Positions 13,856 through 17,547 of a DNA stretch of 17,547 bases are shown here, piece by piece. How positions within the stretch are numbered: position 1 is the first letter of the stretch; every line of letters starts with the position of its first letter. The position numbers and the translations under genes were made by a program. Source of the stretch: Candidatus Woesearchaeota archaeon. GTDB lineage: Archaea; Nanobdellota; Nanobdellia; Woesearchaeales; UBA525. The notes beneath the pieces are model-generated. The model saw only the letters and a program-made list of their open reading frames with translations, made no database searches and was not told where the DNA came from. Location: the NCBI GenBank assembly GCA_013331575.1, contig DUGD01000047.1, positions 1 to 17,547 on the forward strand, given 5' to 3'.

Positions 13856-14476
13856 CTAAATGCCCGCAGAGGGGCATAGTAGCGACGGCGTGTTCGCGCA
13901 GCCCACTTCGACGGAGTAGACGACCTGTCCCGTGCCGCGCTCGCGCGGACGCAACGTGAAATCACGGGTCACCGTCTGCCCGCTGCGGACGATGAGCGAT
14001 TCCTCGTGTTGGAGTATACCATCAGCATCGACGAGCCCTATGGTACATGCGGTGTCGCAGTAGAGCTGCTTGTTCGCGGAGAGCCGCGCCTGCACCGTCG
14101 CCGAATCCCTGTTGGTTATGCGAAACGACGTCTGGTTGGTATCGAGATCGATGACGAGGTCGTCACCGATGAAGAACCGTATCTGCAGCCATATGAAGAA
14201 GCCGATGACGCACAACAGGATCAGCACCATCGCGCCGATCACGCGTTTTCGGGTGATGTGCCGTCGGAGGTGCTCCTGTGCCGTGACGCGCGGAGTCGGA
14301 ACGACAGGCGAACCGTCTTGGGAACTTGCACCGGGCGTTTTGTCCGAAGAACCATCATTATCGACGCGCGACCGATCAGGCGTGTGCTTGCTAGCGTGCT
14401 TGTGAGCAGCATGCTCGTGTCCGCGCGGCCGTTCGATCGGCGCAGAGCCACCATCTTTCTCGGACGAACCTACCAC
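13856..14476 (-). CDS. membrane-anchor and N-terminal domain of the lipase-like surface protein, ends at in-frame TAG
   Basis: This 206-aa product has a hydrophilic, His/Ser/Lys-rich cytoplasmic tail (about 1-68), a basic stretch RRHITRKR, one membrane span (about 80-98) and an outside beta-rich domain with C140, C144, C193 and C201. The basic side is inside by the positive-inside rule, so what follows the span is extracellular. The GTG start is supported by TTTTTAAG centred about 26 nt upstream. The frame stops at TAG (13856-13858) in the middle of what looks like the last strands of the beta domain: QVVYSVEVGC before the stop, and RDTVLLTVNY after it in the same frame. Readthrough, a recent nonsense mutation or a sequencing error are the possible explanations. 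Confidence 0.72.
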   Translation of the reverse strand: MVGSSEKDGGSAPIERPRGHEHAAHKHASKHTPDRSRVDNDGSSDKTPGASSQDGSPVVPTPRVTAQEHLRRHITRKRVIGAMVLILLCVIGFFIWLQIRFFIGDDLVIDLDTNQTSFRITNRDSATVQARLSANKQLYCDTACTIGLVDADGILQHEESLIVRSGQTVTRDFTLRPRERGTGQVVYSVEVGCANTPSLLCPSAGI

Positions 14477-14497
14477 GACGGTACTCCCGTGTACGAG

Positions 14498-14505
14498 CTT
14501 AAAAA
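14498..14505 (-). promoter_or_regulatory. TATA-like box of the anchored lipase-like gene
   Basis: On the minus strand TTTTTAAG is centred about 26 nt before the GTG at 14476. It predicts a leaderless mRNA with a GTG start and is the only promoter seen for both halves of the interrupted gene. Confidence 0.6.
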
Positions 14506-14507
14506 GG

Positions 14508-15180
14508 TTGCCATGGAAACAACGGACGTGCCAGCAGGCAGACTCCGGGATGCACGGGACGGCACAAAAAGCGATCGCCGAAGCATCGCTGCGTATAACG
14601 CGAGCGACGTAATCGACAGCAAGACCTGCCGGAATGGCTAGACAGCCCGATGATCAAGAAAAGCCATCTTGTGAACACAATAGACTTCGACCAAGCAACT
14701 GCGGACGGTTGCAACAGCAGACGGTTAGCAGAACAGTTATACGCAATACATCGCTAACACAAGTATACTACATGAAGATACCGCATAACTACTCACCACA
14801 GCCACACGACGCAGTCGTATCGCAGAACGCAGTATCACGACGAGAATAATAAAGCGCGCTTGGACGGCCGTCGTCAGACGTTTGGGGGTTGTGAGAATGA
14901 GATGCCTCTTCTCAGCCGCCAAGCGACGCTGTGTGTGAAAGATGATTCCACCCACCCTCACCCACAAGAATGAACGGTACGATGCGAATTATAAACGTTG
15001 TGATTCGGAGAGAACGCATCGAAAACGCGCTGAAAAGATACGATACCGGCTACACAACACTCATGCAAATAAGAGATACTACGTATAGCGCAGATTTCAG
15101 AAACGATAACAACAACTTTTAGGCGAAAACTTTTGTGGCGACCCGCGTATCGAGTGAATACCGGCCGGATGCCGACATAC
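14508..15180. other. about 670 bases without a convincing protein gene
   Basis: This divergent spacer lies between the lipase-like gene and nop5. Open frames exist (plus 14634-14849, plus 14982-15122, minus 14737-14967), but none has convincing composition together with a proper start signal. It holds a foldable element at 14857-14925, an AATTATAA sequence near 14987-14995 that can read as a TATA box on either strand, and a G-rich minus-strand tract opposite 14948-14965. It is richer in A+T than the coding regions around it. Confidence 0.55.
14857..14925 (-). ncRNA. candidate small RNA with three-way junction
   Basis: Plus-strand CGCTTGG-A-CGGC (14857-14868) pairs with GCCG-CCAAGCG (14915-14925), eleven pairs with one bulged A. 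Directly inside is hairpin CGTC-GTCA-GACG (14869-14880), then an 11-nt linker, then TGAGAA-T-GAG pairing with CTC-TTCTCA (14892-14914) around ATGC. Together they form a closed three-way junction. On the minus strand TTTATAAT at 14989-14996 could start an RNA near 14965, and TTTATTATT just after the stem could end it. The strand is therefore tentatively minus. Confidence 0.4.
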
Positions 15181-15190
15181 TTTTATAAAT
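15181..15190 (+). promoter_or_regulatory. TATA box of the nop5-fibrillarin operon
   Basis: TTTTATAAAT is centred about 26 nt before the ATG at 15212, predicting a leaderless transcript for both genes. Confidence 0.75.
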
Positions 15191-15211
15191 GCCACGAGGA
15201 CACTGCCGCCC

Positions 15212-16144
15212 ATGCACAGATTCAAGCACCTTTGCGGCACATTCGCCATAGATGGCACGCTCGCCCGCAAAGAGAATGATGCTGTTGGAGAGAGAGTCCC
15301 AGGGTCGGAAGGCGACGGGCTCGAAACACAGAACATACTCTCCACTATGACGGCGATGCGCAACGCGGTGGACATCGTGCAACTGCGCGAACGCAACATC
15401 GCGCTGACGAAATCTGCCATCAGCGCGAGCGTCACAAGCGACCTCATGATCATCAACGCCATCAATAACATCGATGAGATCGACAAGATCGCGAACACGC
15501 TCGCCAAAAGATTGCGCGAGTGGTATGCGCTCCACGACCCGGAACTCGAGCACAGCACGCCTGAGCACCGCGCGTTCGTCGAAGCGCTCCTCACCGCTCC
15601 CGCACGCAGCGCCGACACCATGGGCGGCACGCTCACCGACACCGACATCGCGATACTCAATGATCAGGCATCACGTATCCGCGACCTCTACGTGCAGCGC
15701 GACAAGCTCCTTGTGTATCTCGAAGAGACCATGCGTCAGCACACGCCAAACATCGCGGCGGTCGCGGGCGGCATGATAGGCGGAAAACTCATTGCGCTCG
15801 CAGGCTCGCTCCAACGCCTCGCCACAATGCCATCGGGCACCGTGCAGCTCCTCGGCGCCGAGACAGCGCTCTTCCGCCACTTGCGCAACCCGCGCGCCCG
15901 CCCACCCAAACACGGCATCATCTTCAACCACGTGCTGCTACAACGCGCGCCCAAACCCTTGCGCGGCAAGGCAGCGCGCGCCATCGCAGACAAGATCAGC
16001 ATCGCCGCGAAAGTGGACCGCTTCAAGGGCGCGTTCATCGGCGACAAGCTCTATGCGGAGATAGAGAGCAAGATCATCGAGGCGATGAAGGTCGGCACGG
16101 CCAGAAATGAACGCGAACGCCGTGAAGCCGGAGGCCGCGCATGA
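15212..16144 (+). CDS. nop5: Nop5 (Nop56/58-like) box C/D sRNP core protein
   Basis: This 310-aa protein is the scaffold of archaeal box C/D sRNPs, bridging fibrillarin and the L7Ae-bound guide RNA for 2'-O-methylation. The NOP domain is clear: PNIAAVAGGMIGGKLIALAG (179-198), LATMPSGTVQLLGAETALFRHL (from 203), PPKHGIIFNH (231-240) and the basic IAAKVDRFKG (264-273). A long helical coiled-coil region (about 88-175) precedes it. The N-terminal domain that holds fibrillarin is unusually short: only about 85 residues come before the coiled coil, where archaeal homologues usually have more. The start is supported by the TATA box. The stop overlaps the fibrillarin start (ATGA), so the two are translationally coupled. 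Confidence 0.93.
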   Translation: MHRFKHLCGTFAIDGTLARKENDAVGERVPGSEGDGLETQNILSTMTAMRNAVDIVQLRERNIALTKSAISASVTSDLMIINAINNIDEIDKIANTLAKRLREWYALHDPELEHSTPEHRAFVEALLTAPARSADTMGGTLTDTDIAILNDQASRIRDLYVQRDKLLVYLEETMRQHTPNIAAVAGGMIGGKLIALAGSLQRLATMPSGTVQLLGAETALFRHLRNPRARPPKHGIIFNHVLLQRAPKPLRGKAARAIADKISIAAKVDRFKGAFIGDKLYAEIESKIIEAMKVGTARNERERREAGGRA

Positions 16145-16824
16145 CACTCAACCCAACACCTATACCGAACACATTCATCGTGCCGGGCCGTTTCCCGCGC
16201 ATCGTGACGCGCAATCTCACTCCCGGCAAGCGTTTCTTCGAGAATGAAGAGACATGGTTCGAGGATGGCATGGAGTTCAGGCAGCTCGACCCGGGCCACT
16301 CAAAACTCGGCGCGGCGATAGCGAAGGGATGCCAGCAGTACGGTCTGCGCGAGGGAAGCCGCGTGCTCTACCTCGGCGCGAGCCATGGTTACACGCCTAG
16401 TTTCGTCAGCGATATGGTGGGAAAGTCCGGCATGGTCTTCTGCCTCGATGTCGCGCCGCGTGTCGTGCGCGATCTCGTCTTCGTGTGCGAGGCGCGCTCC
16501 AACATGATGCCGCTCCTCGCCGACGCTAACGATCCCGGCTCATTCGCATGGCGCATCACGTCGGTGGATGTAGTCTTCCAAGATATCGCTCAGCGCGACC
16601 AGGTGGGGATATTCCTCAAGAATGTGATGGCCTTCGTGCAACCGGGCGGTTTCGGCATGCTCGCGGTGAAGGCGCGCAGTATCGACGTGACGAAGCGTCC
16701 TATGGAACTCTTCAAGGAGATAAAACGCACGCTCGACAGCACGCCGGGGATAGCGATCGTGGATTACCGCGAGCTCGATCCCTTCGAGAAAGACCACGCG
16801 TTCTTCGTTGTCAAGAGGAAGTAG
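16141..16824 (+). CDS. flpA: fibrillarin-like rRNA/tRNA 2'-O-methyltransferase
   Basis: This 227-aa SAM-dependent methyltransferase is the catalytic subunit of box C/D sRNPs, adding 2'-O-methyl groups at guide-selected positions. The catalytic tetrad is visible as K55 (GHSKLGAAI), D148 (VFQDIAQ), K177 (LAVKARSIDVT) and H219 (FEKDHAFF). The SAM loop reads VLYLGASHGYTPSFVSD (75-91). Family members usually have an A/S-G-T-T-x-S-H-V-S/A-D core, so H82, Y84 and F88 are departures from consensus at the cofactor pocket. The gene overlaps the nop5 stop by four bases. A GC-rich spacer with inverted repeats follows. Confidence 0.95.
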   Translation: MTLNPTPIPNTFIVPGRFPRIVTRNLTPGKRFFENEETWFEDGMEFRQLDPGHSKLGAAIAKGCQQYGLREGSRVLYLGASHGYTPSFVSDMVGKSGMVFCLDVAPRVVRDLVFVCEARSNMMPLLADANDPGSFAWRITSVDVVFQDIAQRDQVGIFLKNVMAFVQPGGFGMLAVKARSIDVTKRPMELFKEIKRTLDSTPGIAIVDYRELDPFEKDHAFFVVKRK

Positions 16825-16853
16825 GGATTCTACTAGTCGTCTAGTTGTTATCT

Positions 16854-16956
16854 GCTGCCGCGGAGAATTTCTGCTCCGTCGTCGCAGCACGGTCTCGCCG
16901 CTCGCACAGCTGCTGACGCAGCACTCGCGGCTCGGAACAAACTCCAAGGCGGCAGC
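16854..16956. ncRNA. GC-rich nested inverted repeats after the fibrillarin gene
   Basis: GCTGCCG (16854-16860) pairs with CGGCAGC (16950-16956). Inside are CGGAG/CTCCG (16861-16878), and GCCGC/GCGGC (16897-16931) enclosing GCTGC-TGAC-GCAGC (16909-16922). The nested plan resembles the structured spacers around the SprT-like gene. It could be a terminator region or a small RNA; base composition makes chance pairing easier here. Confidence 0.3.
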
Positions 16957-16995
16957 CCTGGCTATTGCGATCGAGGCGGTGTCTGCACAACAAAA

Positions 16996-17003
16996 ATTAT
17001 AAA
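16996..17003 (+). promoter_or_regulatory. TATA box of the three-span membrane protein gene
   Basis: ATTATAAA is centred about 27 nt before the ATG at 17027, giving a leaderless transcript. Confidence 0.7.
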
Positions 17004-17026
17004 CTCCCCGTCTCGGTTCTCCCACC

Positions 17027-17368
17027 ATGGAGTTCGCGTTCACCACTAGTTATCTCGTCACTGTCTTCGCAGTCACCATCGCTACGCTCCTCATGATGAT
17101 CTTCGGCGGTTGGGTGACGAACCGCATCCAGAAAGGGGGCTTGCGTTTCGGTTTCGCGAACAAGACCAGGTTCCATCGCAAGTTCTGGGGTTTCGTGCTT
17201 TTCATCATCACTATCTTCCTGCTCGGTTTCCTCTCGGAACGGTTGCAGCAGACGCTCTACAACTATTTCAAGATCCATTTCACGACGAGCATAACGGGCA
17301 TCATCGTCATGTTCCTTGTCGCGTGGTTCCTCTATGACTGGCTCGTGTGGAAGAAGCACAACGGGTGA
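17027..17368 (+). CDS. three-span membrane protein, unknown function
   Basis: I do not recognise this 113-aa protein. It has three hydrophobic helices at about residues 9-28, 53-70 and 87-107. They are joined by a basic loop (TNRIQKGGLRFGFANKTRFHRK) and a second loop with ERLQQTLYNYFKIH, and the protein ends WKKHNG. The basic first loop and C-terminus suggest both face the cytoplasm. Its own TATA box supports the start. It ends 28 bases from the stop of the convergent CYTH-domain gene. Confidence 0.7.
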   Translation: MEFAFTTSYLVTVFAVTIATLLMMIFGGWVTNRIQKGGLRFGFANKTRFHRKFWGFVLFIITIFLLGFLSERLQQTLYNYFKIHFTTSITGIIVMFLVAWFLYDWLVWKKHNG

Positions 17369-17396
17369 ATCACGGGTATCGGCCGAAGAAGCATCG

Positions 17397-17547
17397 CTAT
17401 CGGAACACCAAGTCCTGCTTGCTCTTCGGGATGTTGAATTTCTGCCGCGGCGGCGTGTTGTCATAATCCGCTTGCGAGAATCCTAATGCTTGCGCGGCCT
17501 TCGCTATCGCCGCTTCATCACCCTCGATCTCGAGGTACGCAGGGACA
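17397..17547 (-). CDS. CYTH-domain protein, C-terminal fragment (gene runs off the window)
   Basis: The last 49 codons of a minus-strand gene are visible, entering from the right edge and ending at TAG (17397-17399). The segment PAYLEIEGDEAAIAKAAQALGFS matches the late strand-helix unit of CYTH-superfamily proteins (class IV adenylyl cyclase or thiamine/tripolyphosphatase-like), where xxLEIEG is the hallmark and the acidic residues bind metal. These enzymes act on triphosphate substrates inside a beta tunnel. Most of the protein, including the N-terminal ExExK motif, lies outside the window, so the exact activity is undetermined. It is convergent with the three-span membrane protein. Confidence 0.7.
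   Translation of the reverse strand, partial: VPAYLEIEGDEAAIAKAAQALGFSQADYDNTPPRQKFNIPKSKQDLVFR

Noticed and set aside
13856..13858. Genome-wide reassignment of TAG as a sense codon
   Set aside because: The methyltransferase, GT2, SprT-like, fibrillarin, 42-aa and CYTH genes all end at TAG in positions that fit normal protein ends, and aRF1 keeps its stop-recognition motifs.
14634..14849. 71-aa plus-strand frame
   Set aside because: No promoter or ribosome site and no recognisable protein features.
14737..14967. 76-aa minus-strand frame starting at TTG
   Set aside because: A TATA-like element is well placed, but the protein is an unconvincing mix of Arg and hydrophobic residues, and the region is better explained by a structured RNA.
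14982..15122. 46-aa plus-strand frame
   Set aside because: The only TATA-like element lies inside the frame and no homology or domain signal is visible; kept only as a possibility.

Overview
The window is archaeal chromosome. Supporting evidence is a class-I archaeal/eukaryotic release factor (aRF1 with NIKS and GGQ), a Nop5-fibrillarin pair for box C/D sRNP methylation, and repeated archaeal TATA boxes (TTTAAATA, TTTATAAA and similar) centred about 26-29 nt before start codons, which implies largely leaderless mRNAs. The flanking chromosome is G+C-rich. Compact genes, a short Nop5 and many unrecognised small membrane or surface proteins would fit a DPANN-type archaeon, but that placement is inference only.

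Layout. 1-1159: a small membrane protein and a secreted, lipobox-bearing DNase I-like phosphohydrolase (+). 1211-2674: a DUF2779-type protein joining a Cas4/RecB-like nuclease half with four candidate Fe-S cysteines to a DnaQ-like exonuclease half (+). 2664-5201: a visibly A+T-rich, tightly packed minus-strand operon of a Dam/DpnM-type adenine methyltransferase, a 45-aa zinc-ribbon protein, an AIPR-family protein and an HNH nuclease. This is the best candidate for an undescribed restriction or anti-phage system. 5408-5832: two tiny genes and a hairpin-rich spacer. 5928-6640: a PIN-domain toxin and ribbon-helix-helix antitoxin in toxin-first order, with a 16-bp palindrome against the antitoxin TATA box. 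6703-7833: aRF1. 7925-9827: two glycosyltransferases in an operon, divergent from aRF1. 10001-10723: a SprT-like metalloprotease flanked by two long, foldable inverted repeats. 10934-11392: a DoxX-like membrane protein. 11450-11926: an unknown protein. 11990-14476: a membrane-anchored, heavily sequon-rich lipase-like surface protein whose frame is cut by a single in-frame TAG. 14508-15180: about 670 bases without a convincing protein gene but with a possible three-way-junction RNA. 15212-16824: nop5-fibrillarin operon. 17027-17368: a three-TM protein. 17397-end: the C-terminus of a CYTH-domain protein.

Functional links. Nop5 and fibrillarin form the enzymatic core of C/D sRNPs. The two glycosyltransferases may serve surface glycosylation, and the lipase-like protein has eleven N-glycosylation sequons, so it is a plausible substrate of such a pathway. 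The methyltransferase/zinc-ribbon/AIPR/HNH operon sits next to a nuclease fusion gene and a toxin-antitoxin pair, so about 2.6-6.6 kb may be a small defence or plasticity zone. TAG is used as an ordinary stop in several genes here and aRF1 is intact, so the TAG inside the lipase frame is not explained by a genome-wide code change.
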